Positions 16,056 through 24,451 of a stretch of DNA of 64,000 bases are shown here, in pieces. Below the pieces are notes generated by a model, which was given only the letters and a program-made list of their open reading frames with translations, had not been told where the DNA came from and made no database searches. The DNA lies in assembly GCA_051893555.1 (NCBI GenBank), contig JBJFHL010000076.1, positions 1-64,000 of the forward strand. The letters run 5' to 3'. Position numbers and translations under genes: made by a program. This stretch comes from RGIG7179 sp051893555 (lineage in GTDB: Bacteria; Bacillota; Clostridia; Peptostreptococcales; Anaerovoracaceae). Each line of letters begins with the position of its first letter. Positions within the stretch are counted from its first letter, which is position 1.

Positions 16056-17642
16056 ATGTATGATTTTATCATAAAAAATGTAAGAATTCTGGACGGTACC
16101 GGTACACCCTGGTATCGGGGAAGCATAGCAGTGAAGGATGGACGAATTTCCCGGATCGGACCTGCAGCAGGAATGGATGAGCCGGCAGGCGAAGTGGTTG
16201 ATGGAAAAGATCAGTATCTTGCACCGGGTTTTATTGATATTCATTGTCACAGTGATACATCTCTTCTGACATATCCTCAGGCGGAAAGCCGGATTTTTCA
16301 GGGCATTACCACAGAAATCGGCGGTGCCTGCGGTCTGTCGGTGGCTCCGGTCAGCCGGGATCCGAAAAAAAAGCAGATGCTGAAGGACTATGTAGGTGAC
16401 CTGGAATATACGTGGGAAACCATCGGGCAGTTTCTGGAGCGAATGGAAGAAAAGAAGACCAGCACCAATTTCGGTACAGCGGTGGGGCATGGCACAATTC
16501 GCCTGGCGGCCATGGGGTTTGATGCCAGAAAACCAACGGATGAGGAGATGGAGCATATGAAGGCGCTGGTGCGGCAGGCTCTGGAGGATGGGGCATTCTG
16601 CCTTTCCAGCGGCCTGATCTATCCGCCGGGCTGCTATGCAGACACAGATGAACTGACAGAACTCTGTCGGGAACTGGTGCCTTTCGGGGCATTTTATGAA
16701 ACCCACATGCGGGATGAGGGAGAAGGCGTGGTGGAGGCCGTGAAGGAAGCGCTGGAGATCGCAGAGCGGTCCGGTGCACCGCTGCAGATCTCACACCATA
16801 AGGTCACGCGAAAATCCGTCTGGCAGGTACACTGCCGTACCACCATTGCACTGATGGAGCAGGCACGGCGGCGCGGACTGGATGTGAAAGCAGACCAGTA
16901 TCCGTACAGTGCGTCTGCCACAACCCTGGACAGTAATGTTCCGCTGTGGGCATTTGAAGGCGGAGTGGATGCCATGCTTTCCAGGCTGACGGATCCGCAG
17001 CAGCGCAAGCGCATCAACGAAGAGGCCAATGCGTCCCACATCGGGAGATGGGGCGATATCTTTATCGCTTATGTGGAAAGTGAGAAGAACCAGTGGACCG
17101 TGGGCAAATCCATCGCAGAAATCGCTGAGATCCGTGGTGTGGATCCTGCAGATGCCTGCTTTGATCTGGTGGTGGAAGAACGGTGCAGGGTAGGAGAAGT
17201 CAACTTTGGTATGTGCGAAGAGGACATCGAATATATCATGAAGCAGCCGTTTGTCATGACTGGCTCCGATGGCGAGGCAGTGTCGCTGGACTATCCGGGA
17301 CAGCCCCATCCGAGGTGGTACGGCACCTTTCCAAGGATCATCGGAAAGTACTGCAGAGAGCGAAAACTGTTCCCACTGGAAACGGCCATATTTAAAATGA
17401 CAGGACTTCCGGCCGGCAGACTGGGTCTGCAGGACAGGGGAATGATCCGGGAAGGCATGTGGGCGGACCTGGTACTCTTTGATTTCGATACGATAAAGGA
17501 TACACCGGATTACGGCAAGCCGAAACAGCCTTGTGAGGGAATCCGCAGAGTGTATGTGAACGGCGTTCTGACCGCCGAAAACGGAAGACATACCGGCGCA
17601 CGGAGCGGACAGATTTTGAGAAGAGGGAAAGGAGAAAAATAA
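16056..17642 (+). CDS. N-acyl-D-amino-acid deacylase (D-aminoacylase family)
   Basis: A 528-residue metal-dependent amidohydrolase of the D-aminoacylase / N-acyl-D-glutamate deacylase group. The pattern DIHCHSDTSLL gives the metal-binding HxH. GITTEIGGACGLSVAP, METHMRDEGEG and QISHHK are conserved, and PFVMTGSDGE carries the late catalytic aspartate. Such enzymes free D-amino acids from N-acyl forms in the cytoplasm. The ATG at 16056 follows GGAGGCGAG; an ATG at 16038 lies upstream of that site and is not supported. Expression is from a sigma-54 promoter, and the gene is followed one base later by a penicillin-binding-like hydrolase and then a sigma-54 activator. Confidence 0.87.
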   Translation: MYDFIIKNVRILDGTGTPWYRGSIAVKDGRISRIGPAAGMDEPAGEVVDGKDQYLAPGFIDIHCHSDTSLLTYPQAESRIFQGITTEIGGACGLSVAPVSRDPKKKQMLKDYVGDLEYTWETIGQFLERMEEKKTSTNFGTAVGHGTIRLAAMGFDARKPTDEEMEHMKALVRQALEDGAFCLSSGLIYPPGCYADTDELTELCRELVPFGAFYETHMRDEGEGVVEAVKEALEIAERSGAPLQISHHKVTRKSVWQVHCRTTIALMEQARRRGLDVKADQYPYSASATTLDSNVPLWAFEGGVDAMLSRLTDPQQRKRINEEANASHIGRWGDIFIAYVESEKNQWTVGKSIAEIAEIRGVDPADACFDLVVEERCRVGEVNFGMCEEDIEYIMKQPFVMTGSDGEAVSLDYPGQPHPRWYGTFPRIIGKYCRERKLFPLETAIFKMTGLPAGRLGLQDRGMIREGMWADLVLFDFDTIKDTPDYGKPKQPCEGIRRVYVNGVLTAENGRHTGARSGQILRRGKGEK

Positions 17643-17643
17643 A

Positions 17644-18462
17644 ATGGACAGAAAGACAGAAATCATCGAAGAAATTCAGAAAATCGAAAGAGAAAATCAG
17701 GGCAGGGGCGGTATTTATTATCAAAACCTGGTGACCGGTGAGACCTGGGGATACAGAGAAAAGGAACCGTACCTGGCGGCCAGCATCGTGAAGCTTCCGC
17801 TGATGGCGGCGATTCTTCTGATGAAAAAGCAGGGACTGACCAGCTTCCGTGACCAGATTACGGTAAAGGAAAGTCAGAAAATTCCAGGTTGCGGCGTGGT
17901 GCAGCATATGACAGGAGAACCGACTCTGGATATTGAGACGCTTTGCAAATTCATGATCACCATCAGCGACAGCTGTGCCACCAACGTGCTGTTCCGTCAT
18001 TACGGCGCGGAACTGATCCATGAAAAGTTTCTGGAACTGGGACTGATCGGAACCCAGTTTAATCGGGAATACTGGGATCTGGAACGGGAAAACCGGGGGA
18101 TCAACAATTATTTCGTGCCGGAAGAAATGGGAATTCTGCTGAAAAAGATGTATGATCGGACATTGATTGATGAGGAATCTTCCCAGTGGCTGGAAAACAT
18201 TCTGCGTCAGCAGCAGATCAATCACAAAATGGGCGGATTCCTGCCGATGGATTTCCCGATGGCACATAAGACGGGAGATGAAGAAGATAAAGCCCATGAT
18301 GTGGGAATAGTTTTTGCTGAAAAACCTTTCATTTTGTGTTATGCTTATATCGGGAACAATATGCAGGTGTATGAGGACTTCATCCGGAGAACCACCCGTA
18401 CCCTGGCAGAAGACGCCGGCAGCATTGATGCTGTCATGGCGCGCCTGGCAGAACTGGAATAG
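17644..18462 (+). CDS. Cytoplasmic class-A beta-lactamase-like serine hydrolase (first copy)
   Basis: 272 residues with the three active-site motifs of the class A beta-lactamase/transpeptidase fold: S-x-x-K (ASIVKLPLM, about residue 47), ISDSC in the SDN position, and HKTGDE. There is no signal peptide or lipobox, so it should act in the cytoplasm, unlike true beta-lactamases. A role on D-Ala-containing peptides or D-amides is inferred from its position between a D-aminoacylase and a sigma-54 activator. A paralogue lies at 29157-29927. AAAGGAG precedes the ATG. Resistance to beta-lactams is not implied. Confidence 0.75.
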   Translation: MDRKTEIIEEIQKIERENQGRGGIYYQNLVTGETWGYREKEPYLAASIVKLPLMAAILLMKKQGLTSFRDQITVKESQKIPGCGVVQHMTGEPTLDIETLCKFMITISDSCATNVLFRHYGAELIHEKFLELGLIGTQFNREYWDLERENRGINNYFVPEEMGILLKKMYDRTLIDEESSQWLENILRQQQINHKMGGFLPMDFPMAHKTGDEEDKAHDVGIVFAEKPFILCYAYIGNNMQVYEDFIRRTTRTLAEDAGSIDAVMARLAELE

Positions 18463-18528
18463 AGAGAAAGAAACCACCCAGGGCTTCCGCAGCTGTTCTG
18501 CCGCACTATGAATGAAAGAGGAATTAAA

Positions 18529-20379
18529 ATGAATCAAGGGGAACAGCGAATTGTAGAACAACTGATGGACAGAATGCATCAGGGCGTGGTATATGTGGAC
18601 CGGGACGGGATCATCCTCCGGTGCAACCGGGTAGCGAAGGAAATCACAGGAATTGTATTTAATGCCCATGCCAGCCATGCTGCAGGCTGCGTTTCGGAAG
18701 GAGATATTGTAATCATTGCGGATAACCGAATCGGAGATGACGACGGAGGACTGTCGGACCGGGAACTTGGCTTTCTGAATATTCACGATAAGGAAATCCG
18801 GGAAGGTGATATCCTTGTGGCGGTGGGAATCTACGGAAACGATAAGGTGCCGCCGCAGTATAAATTCCTGCACAACCATCTTTTGAATACGCCGCTGAAG
18901 CTGGATGTCAATTACCTGGGGTTCCATGTTGCCGCATCCGTGGATATGGAAAAAAAGGAAACCGCAATTCAGGTCAACGACAAGGTGTTCCGGCTTGGCT
19001 TCTTTAACTCTGTGGGAAACATGGTCATTCTTGACGGGACGACGGGGGACGTGAAGTTCTTTCAGGCCAAGGGCTACAGCACCAGAAACGAGGATATGGG
19101 CAGACTGCTGCGGGGTGAAAGCTGGCTGGAAAAGAATACAGAGGATCTGGATGTGGATGTGAACGGTGTCCGCTTCCTGGATCTCTTCGATGAATCTGCA
19201 TTATCAGAGCGGCTGTTTGCAGTGCTGCAGGGCAAGGCGGAGCAGGTGACCGATCATCTGTATGAAATCAATAAAAGACCGTTTATCTGTAATATTGTGC
19301 CGTGGAAGGATGGAGACAGCACCGAGACTTCCGGTGCATTTCTGCTGCTGCAGGATGCACAGAACCTGGAAAAGCTGCTGGATGACAGAAATGAGATTAT
19401 CCGGCAGGTGGAAGCCAGCGAAGAGGAATATCAGCCGGAAGAACATGTTTTCCCGGAGGAGCTGTTCAGCGGTTTTGCCGGAAAGAGCCGGAAGACACAG
19501 GAAGTGAAATACATGGCGTGGAAGGCCTCTCGCAGCCGGTTTAATGTGATCATTACCGGAGAAAGCGGTACCGGAAAATCCAAGCTTGCCCGGGAAATAC
19601 ATATGGCGGCCAATCCCAATGCACCTTTTGTGGAGGTAAACTGCAACGCCATCGCCCCTTCCCTTTTTGAAAGTGAACTGTTCGGTTACGTGGGCGGTGC
19701 CTTTACGGGAGCCAGAAGCGAAGGAAAGATCGGTTTCTTCGAGGCTGCCAACGGGGGGACGATCTTTCTGGATGAAATTGGTGAGATCCCGTTGGATATT
19801 CAGGTGAAACTGCTGCATGTGCTGCAGAACAAGACGATTTACAGGGTTGGATCGTCTAAGCCGATCAAAGTGGATGTAAGGGTGATTGCTGCAACCAATA
19901 AGAACCTGGAGGAAGAGGTGACCATGGGCAGGTTCCGGCAGGATCTGTTCTATCGAATCAATGTATTTCCTATCGAGATCCCCCCGATCCGGGAAAGAAA
20001 GGCGGATCTGTATCTGCTGATCAATCAGATACTGAAAAGCGTCTGTGAAAACTACGGTCTGGAACAGAAGCAGTTCTCCGGCGATGCACTGCGGAAAATG
20101 GTGTCTTACAATTGGCCGGGAAATGTGCGGGAACTGGAAAATGCCATTGAACGTGCAGTGACTCTGTGTGAATCCAATATCATCTATTCCGAACATCTGA
20201 AAATCGGAAAAGGCAGCATTCCGACCACCATGAAGGAAATGCTGGAGAAAGAAGAAGAACGTATTCTGGAAGTCACCCTGCTGAAATACAATGGTGACAA
20301 ACAGCTTGCCATGACGGAACTGGATATGTCCAGAACCGTTTTCTACGATAAACTGAAAAAATATCACATCAAGTTCTGA
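18529..20379 (+). CDS. Sigma-54-dependent activator with PAS and Fis-type DNA-binding domain
   Basis: A 616-residue enhancer-binding protein. A PAS-like sensor occupies about residues 5-60, with a further sensory region up to about 305. The AAA+ domain (about 318-545) has Walker A GESGTGKS, the sigma-54-contact loop GAFTGA (~389) and Walker B IFLDEIGE. The C-terminus is a classical Fis-type helix-turn-helix (about 575-616). The ATG at 18529 follows AAAGAGG; an ATG seven codons upstream is less well placed. It lies at the end of an operon that itself starts at a sigma-54 promoter, so it probably controls its own level. A strong terminator follows. Confidence 0.9.
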   Translation: MNQGEQRIVEQLMDRMHQGVVYVDRDGIILRCNRVAKEITGIVFNAHASHAAGCVSEGDIVIIADNRIGDDDGGLSDRELGFLNIHDKEIREGDILVAVGIYGNDKVPPQYKFLHNHLLNTPLKLDVNYLGFHVAASVDMEKKETAIQVNDKVFRLGFFNSVGNMVILDGTTGDVKFFQAKGYSTRNEDMGRLLRGESWLEKNTEDLDVDVNGVRFLDLFDESALSERLFAVLQGKAEQVTDHLYEINKRPFICNIVPWKDGDSTETSGAFLLLQDAQNLEKLLDDRNEIIRQVEASEEEYQPEEHVFPEELFSGFAGKSRKTQEVKYMAWKASRSRFNVIITGESGTGKSKLAREIHMAANPNAPFVEVNCNAIAPSLFESELFGYVGGAFTGARSEGKIGFFEAANGGTIFLDEIGEIPLDIQVKLLHVLQNKTIYRVGSSKPIKVDVRVIAATNKNLEEEVTMGRFRQDLFYRINVFPIEIPPIRERKADLYLLINQILKSVCENYGLEQKQFSGDALRKMVSYNWPGNVRELENAIERAVTLCESNIIYSEHLKIGKGSIPTTMKEMLEKEEERILEVTLLKYNGDKQLAMTELDMSRTVFYDKLKKYHIKF

Positions 20380-20383
20380 ACGA

Positions 20384-20418
20384 AGAAAGTGCAGACGATT
20401 CGCCTGCACTTTCTTTTA
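20384..20418 (+). terminator. Terminator after the second sigma-54 activator
   Basis: An 11-bp stem (AGAAAGTGCAG with CTGCACTTTCT) and 9-base loop is followed by TTTATT. The mirror-image A-run lets it serve the convergent alr transcript as well. Confidence 0.88.
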
Positions 20419-20430
20419 TTGATCCACTCA

Positions 20431-20470
20431 TTTATTCCTTTTTATTCCCGTTTATTCCTTTTTATTTCAC
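20431..20470. repeat. Four 10-bp tandem repeats at the 3' end of alr
   Basis: Consecutive 10-base units TTTATTCCTT, TTTATTCCCG, TTTATTCCTT and TTTATTTCAC. The last unit contains the alr stop codon. Confidence 0.8.
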
Positions 20471-21577
20471 GTACTCTCGTGCCGGACGTTCCAGAATCCG
20501 CGCTATGATTTCGTTTTTATTGGAGCCTGCCAGCTCAGAAGCTTCCTGAATCGTCATGGATCCGTCACTGCCGTCTCCGTAGATGACTGCCTCCATACCA
20601 GGACATACGTCCGGGACATCGGTAACGTCTGCCATGCACTGATCCATGCAGATGATACCTACCAGCGGACATTTCACACCGTTGATGATCACATAACCCT
20701 TATCCCGCATGTTTCTCGGATATCCATCCGCATAGCCGAACGGAAGGGTTGCGATAATGCTTTCACGCTGGGCCTTCCAGGCATAATCATAGCTGAGGCC
20801 TTCTCCCGGCTGCAGAGTATGAAGCTGGGAAATGGCGCTGCGGAAGGTCATGATCTGCTGTACCGGAAGCTTGCCCTTGTGGAAGCCGATCATGCCGTAG
20901 ATCAGCGCACCCGGACGAATCATGTTCATGCGGTACTGCGGATAGTCCACACAGGCGATGCTGTCGGCAATATGCTGGTAACGGAAGGTGCAGCCCCGCT
21001 TTTCGAGACGGTCGATAAAGCCGGTCAGCAGGCTGTACTGCGCCTCATCCTCGTCTTCACCTGCCAGGGCCAGATGGCTGAAGATGCCTTCTACTTCCAC
21101 ATTTTCCACCTGGAACATCTGATATACGGCTTCTTCATATTCCGGTGTCGGCATGCATCCCAGACGATGGAATCCGGTGTCCAGTTTTACATGAACTTTT
21201 GCTTTCTTTCCTGCTTTTCCTGCCAGTTCGCCGAGCAGTTTCACCTGTTCCAGAGAGAATACAGTCTGGGTGATATTATTTTCAACGATGTAGTGAAGAA
21301 AACGGTCCGGCGTGTGGCCCAGAATGAAAACCGGGTAATCCGGATCTGCGTCCTTCAGGTCCAGAGCTTCACTTAAGGTGGCAACTGCCAGATAGGTGAC
21401 GCCGCATTCCATCAGGGTCGGTGCGATTCCTATGGCCCCGTGACCGTAGCCGTTGGCTTTGATGACCGGCATGATTGCCACATCTTCACCGACCATTTCG
21501 CGAATCAGCTGCATATTGTGCTTCAGTCTGCCCAGATCCACTGTAACGCGGGTATCTCGTACGATTTCTTTTCTCAT
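20462..21577 (-). CDS. alr: Alanine racemase
   Basis: A 371-residue fold-III PLP enzyme. The PLP lysine lies in MPVIKANGYGHGA, and the second catalytic tyrosine region is LPFGYADGYPR; CMDQCMADVTD is also conserved. It interconverts L- and D-alanine. AGGAGG precedes the start on the minus strand. Unlike a housekeeping alr, it has a consensus sigma-54 promoter (21662-21677) and is divergent from a sigma-54-driven dipeptidase. That suggests a catabolic role, converting salvaged D-alanine to L-alanine. Another Alr for wall synthesis may exist elsewhere; this cannot be told here. Confidence 0.93.
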   Translation of the reverse strand: MRKEIVRDTRVTVDLGRLKHNMQLIREMVGEDVAIMPVIKANGYGHGAIGIAPTLMECGVTYLAVATLSEALDLKDADPDYPVFILGHTPDRFLHYIVENNITQTVFSLEQVKLLGELAGKAGKKAKVHVKLDTGFHRLGCMPTPEYEEAVYQMFQVENVEVEGIFSHLALAGEDEDEAQYSLLTGFIDRLEKRGCTFRYQHIADSIACVDYPQYRMNMIRPGALIYGMIGFHKGKLPVQQIMTFRSAISQLHTLQPGEGLSYDYAWKAQRESIIATLPFGYADGYPRNMRDKGYVIINGVKCPLVGIICMDQCMADVTDVPDVCPGMEAVIYGDGSDGSMTIQEASELAGSNKNEIIARILERPAREYVK

Positions 21578-21661
21578 CTTGTTTTGTTCCTCCTGAAAAA
21601 TCCTTGCTGTACGTTTTGTCAGATGATATGATAAACAGGATCATATCCGCTCAATTAGTAA

Positions 21662-21677
21662 TGCAAATCTCATGCCA
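21662..21677 (-). promoter_or_regulatory. Sigma-54 promoter of alr
   Basis: On the minus strand this reads TGGCATG-AGAT-TTGCA, a close match to the sigma-54 consensus, 85 bases before the alr start. A CATAC-C-GTATG dyad (21676-21686) overlaps its upstream edge. Confidence 0.82.
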
Positions 21678-21709
21678 TACCGTATGCCATGTTTCTCCCG
21701 TGAAATCGT

Positions 21710-21725
21710 TGGCATGATACTTGCT
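21710..21725 (+). promoter_or_regulatory. Sigma-54 promoter of the M19 dipeptidase
   Basis: Reads TGGCATG-ATAC-TTGCT, with correct GG/GC spacing, 51 bases before the dipeptidase start. It is back-to-back with the alr promoter; only 32 bases separate the two -24 boxes. Confidence 0.85.
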
Positions 21726-21775
21726 TAATATTTATTCATGTAGATTATTATATCATAGATACAGGAGGATTTGAA

Positions 21776-22726
21776 ATGAGAATTGTGGATATGCATTGTG
21801 ATACTTTGATCGAAGGTTGGAGAAAACCGGAGAGAAGTTTCTATGATGGAGAGACTTCCATCAACCTGAAGCTGCTGAAGGAGCATGACAGCCTGGTGCA
21901 GTTTTTCGCCATGTATCTGTCGCGCCAGGAAATGGAGACCATGGACGCCTATGATATTCTGAAAGGCATTTACGGTTATTATCAGACGCAGATGGAGCTT
22001 CACAAGGATAAGATCCGTCCGGTTTACTCTGTGGAGGATGTAAAGAAGAACCAGGAGGCTGGCCTGCTTTCTTCTCTGCTGACTGTGGAAGACGGTGTAT
22101 TTCTGGATGGAAAGATCGAGCGGCTGCAGGAAGCATACGACATGGGGATCCGACTGATTACACTGACATGGAATTATGAGAATTCTCTTGGCTTCCCTTG
22201 CAGAGATGATCATGAAGAACACATGAGAGGACTGAAACCGTTTGGTATCGAAGTGGTGGAAAAGATGAACGAGCTGGGCATGATCATCGACGTTTCGCAT
22301 CTGTCAGAAGGTGGGTTCTATGATGTGGCCAAATACAGCAAAAAACCGTTCGTCGCTTCGCATTCCTGCGCGAGAGCACTCTGCAACCACAGAAGAAATC
22401 TGACTGACGATCAGCTGAAGACGCTGGGCAATGCAGGCGGCGTTGTGGGAATCAATTTTGAGCGTTCCTTCCTGAAAGAGGGATCGGAACACGCAACCTT
22501 CGATCAGATCATTCAGCACCTGGAATACATGAAGGATAAGGCCGGCATCGATGCCATCGGCTTCGGTTCGGACTTTGACGGTATTGAGGATAACGGCGAA
22601 CTGGTAAACTACAGCGGTTTTGATCCGCTGATTGAAAGACTGGAAGGTCACTTTACCTATGACGAAATTGATAAGATCACGCATCGGAATGCGCTGCGCG
22701 TTATGAAGGATGTGTTCGGAAAATAG
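21776..22726 (+). CDS. Membrane dipeptidase, M19 family
   Basis: A 316-residue zinc dipeptidase of the renal dipeptidase family. VDMHCDT carries the metal-binding HxD. VEDGVFLDGKIE includes the bridging-glutamate region. DVSHLSEGGF and VASHSCARAL give the zinc histidines, and GFGSDFDGIE follows. Bacterial members hydrolyse dipeptides, often with a D-residue at the C-terminus, in the cytoplasm. ACAGGAGGATTTG precedes the ATG. Its sigma-54 promoter and divergence from alr fit breakdown of L-D dipeptides followed by racemisation of the released D-alanine. Confidence 0.92.
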   Translation: MRIVDMHCDTLIEGWRKPERSFYDGETSINLKLLKEHDSLVQFFAMYLSRQEMETMDAYDILKGIYGYYQTQMELHKDKIRPVYSVEDVKKNQEAGLLSSLLTVEDGVFLDGKIERLQEAYDMGIRLITLTWNYENSLGFPCRDDHEEHMRGLKPFGIEVVEKMNELGMIIDVSHLSEGGFYDVAKYSKKPFVASHSCARALCNHRRNLTDDQLKTLGNAGGVVGINFERSFLKEGSEHATFDQIIQHLEYMKDKAGIDAIGFGSDFDGIEDNGELVNYSGFDPLIERLEGHFTYDEIDKITHRNALRVMKDVFGK

Positions 22727-22753
22727 GACATAAAAAGGAGAGGAGGAGAGACC

Positions 22754-22957
22754 ATGAAATTTAAGATTCCGGAGCGGCCCTTTGAGGATCAGGTGAAAAA
22801 GGAAATGGATGCCTATAAAAGGAAGCTTGCGGAAGGAAAGACGGAAAACTATGATGAGGAGGAGGAACAAAAGAACAGGCGAATTCGGGGAGTAATCTTC
22901 CTGGTAATCGCCGCTTTTGCGGTTTTCGTCATTACATGGGGAATCCGCGCTTTATGA
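22754..22957 (+). CDS. Small single-pass membrane protein
   Basis: 67 residues: a charged N-terminal half (PFEDQVKKEMDAYKRKLAEG, then an E-rich stretch) and one membrane helix at about residues 47-65. GGAGAGGAGG precedes the ATG. It lies 27 bases after the dipeptidase and probably shares its transcript. I do not recognise the family. A role as a helper or anchor for a partner protein is possible but unsupported. Confidence 0.65.
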   Translation: MKFKIPERPFEDQVKKEMDAYKRKLAEGKTENYDEEEEQKNRRIRGVIFLVIAAFAVFVITWGIRAL

Positions 22958-22981
22958 CATCAGGGGAAAGACGACAGAAAA

Positions 22982-23015
22982 AACAGCTCGCTGCATGCAG
23001 CGGGCTGTTTCTTTG
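22982..23015. terminator. Bidirectional terminator
   Basis: A 13-bp stem including one G-U, AACAGCTCGCTGC with GCAGCGGGCTGTT, is centred on TGCATGCA. It is followed by TTTCTTT on the plus strand and by a T6 run on the minus strand, so it can end both the dipeptidase unit and the convergent 23046-23537 gene. Confidence 0.8.
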
Positions 23016-23045
23016 GAAGATGTATTTGTATGAGTATTACTATGC

Positions 23046-23537
23046 TTAGGAATTGGCTCCTGCCCGTGCGGCTTCTGCCATCTTCAGCATGCCGTCATGA
23101 ATTTTTCGGTACTGGGATACAGTGATGGAAATCGGATAATAGGTTTCTGTAGTATCGTCATCCAGGAAGAATACGACCCGGCCGCCCAGAAGGCTGTCTT
23201 TTTCGGGATCCAGCACAGTTCCTTCTCCATTCTGTAGCTGAATGTCCATCAGACGGCCGATTCGGAATTTCGGCTGCTTGCCCTTGGAAGGATCCAGATC
23301 CGGCAGAATCACCATATCATCCTTGACATCGATTCCTGCCCGAAGCACTGACATGAGGATCATAATGGAAAACAGGAACGTTACAGCAAAGAAAATGATT
23401 GGGATCAGCCAGATCTTGCCCCCATTCAGCTTGAAAGCCAGGGAAACAGACAGCAGAACGATGTTTACTGCGACGAAAACGGATGCTGCAATGGCACCCC
23501 GCTTATTGATCATGGAAAAATGTCCGTTCAAATTCAA
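23046..23537 (-). CDS. Two-helix membrane protein with a PH-like domain
   Basis: About 163 residues with two membrane helices (about 17-38 and 43-65) followed by a beta-rich soluble part (DMVILPDLDPSKG...RIGRLMDIQL...VVFFLDDDTTETYYPISI). The soluble part resembles a bacterial pleckstrin-like (bPH) fold; this is inferred from pattern only. The start is uncertain. TTG codons at 23537 and 23531 follow AGGAGG closely, and an ATG at 23513 lies further away; the TTG at 23531 has the best spacing. No function can be given. Confidence 0.6.
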   Translation of the reverse strand: MNLNGHFSMINKRGAIAASVFVAVNIVLLSVSLAFKLNGGKIWLIPIIFFAVTFLFSIMILMSVLRAGIDVKDDMVILPDLDPSKGKQPKFRIGRLMDIQLQNGEGTVLDPEKDSLLGGRVVFFLDDDTTETYYPISITVSQYRKIHDGMLKMAEAARAGANS

Positions 23538-23548
23538 ATACCTCCTAC

Positions 23549-23577
23549 TTGATTAAAATTTCGATTTCGTATATAAT
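23549..23577 (+). promoter_or_regulatory. Sigma-A promoter of the 23610 small gene
   Basis: TTGATT (23549-23554), a 17-base spacer and a perfect TATAAT (23572-23577), 33 bases before the ATG at 23610. Confidence 0.65.
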
Positions 23578-23609
23578 GCGGATAGATTCACAAAGAAAGG
23601 AATTGCATT

Positions 23610-23846
23610 ATGATTACAAAACTTAAAATTGCTGCAGGTCTTATTTTGATTGTAGTGTCTTTTATTTATATTCTGCGCCGGCCGGGTGTCAGTATGATGG
23701 AATCTCTGATGAACCACCGTCAGGAACAGATGGAAAAACTGGAACGTCAGCAGGCTGAAGAGGCACGGCTGGCTGCGCAGGATGCAGAACAAAGTGTCGA
23801 AACCTTGTCTGACGGCGATTCTCAGTCACAGGGCTGCTCCGAATAA
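23610..23846 (+). CDS. Small membrane-anchored protein
   Basis: 78 residues: one N-terminal membrane helix (about residues 5-23), then a predicted coiled coil rich in Q, E and R (MNHRQEQMEKLERQQAEEARLAAQ) and a polar tail. GAAAGGAA precedes the ATG, and a good sigma-A promoter lies just upstream. The last 25 bases overlap the 3' end of the convergent VanX-like gene. Not recognised. The short anchor-plus-coil architecture would suit a scaffold or partner protein. Confidence 0.6.
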   Translation: MITKLKIAAGLILIVVSFIYILRRPGVSMMESLMNHRQEQMEKLERQQAEEARLAAQDAEQSVETLSDGDSQSQGCSE

Positions 23847-24391
23847 CGGGCCGGTTCTACATTGTGATCGTAGAAATGCCACCACTCACCATCGTATGGC
23901 GTAAAGCCCGCTTTGACCATGATATCACGAAGATGCTCGGCGTTTTTCCTTGGCTCGCCGGTGGTCTTCGGACAGTCAAGGCGGGCGATTTCTGTAAATT
24001 CGTCAAATTTACTCGGCATTGGAATGTCCGTGCCGTCGGCAGCAGTCAGCGTCACGTCGACGCACTGCCCGTTCATGTGTGAGTTTTTAAATTCTTTTAT
24101 GGTTGCCATGTCCGGCGGATATGCAACGAAATTGTTATCCTGCACCAGATCCCAGAACCGCTGCTGTGCGCTGACCGGACGGTAGGCATCCCAAATTTTC
24201 ATTCTGTATCCGTCTTTTTTTGCCAGATTTTTCGCTGTGATTAACTGCTGTGCCGTGTGCTCGTCAATGTAGCATTCCTGGAAATCGTATACAACGCTTC
24301 CTGTGAAGTTATCCGGAGTGGCATAGCGCAGGTCGATGATAAAGTCCGGATCCAGATCCAGCAGGCGTACCAGATTGTTATATTTCTTCAT
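23822..24391 (-). CDS. D-Ala-D-Ala dipeptidase, VanX/DdpX family (M15D)
   Basis: A 189-residue zinc dipeptidase. The key positions of the VanX family are visible: the arginine in WDAYRP, the zinc ligands H and D in SHMNGQCVDV (the SxHxxGxAxD region, with changes at the variable positions) and the E and H of EWWHFYDH. There is no signal peptide, so the enzyme would split D-Ala-D-Ala in the cytoplasm, as DdpX does for nutrition, giving D-alanine for Alr. AAAGGAG precedes the start. It is 60 bases downstream of the 24452 gene and may share its sigma-54 promoter. No vanHAS genes are present, so vancomycin resistance is not suggested. Confidence 0.87.
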   Translation of the reverse strand: MKKYNNLVRLLDLDPDFIIDLRYATPDNFTGSVVYDFQECYIDEHTAQQLITAKNLAKKDGYRMKIWDAYRPVSAQQRFWDLVQDNNFVAYPPDMATIKEFKNSHMNGQCVDVTLTAADGTDIPMPSKFDEFTEIARLDCPKTTGEPRKNAEHLRDIMVKAGFTPYDGEWWHFYDHNVEPARYSEQPCD

Positions 24392-24451
24392 TTCTTTCTC
24401 CTTTTGTTATTCTAAAATTTGTTTGTTTCGTATGTAAGATTGCATTATGCC

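Noticed and set aside
17392..18927. Open frame of 511 codons on the minus strand across three genes
   Set aside because: It covers the well-supported D-aminoacylase, serine hydrolase and activator genes and has shadow-type composition.
23822..24391. Vancomycin resistance determinant
   Set aside because: A VanX-like dipeptidase alone is not a resistance cluster; no vanH, vanA/B-type ligase or vanRS pair is present, and the context is nutrient salvage.
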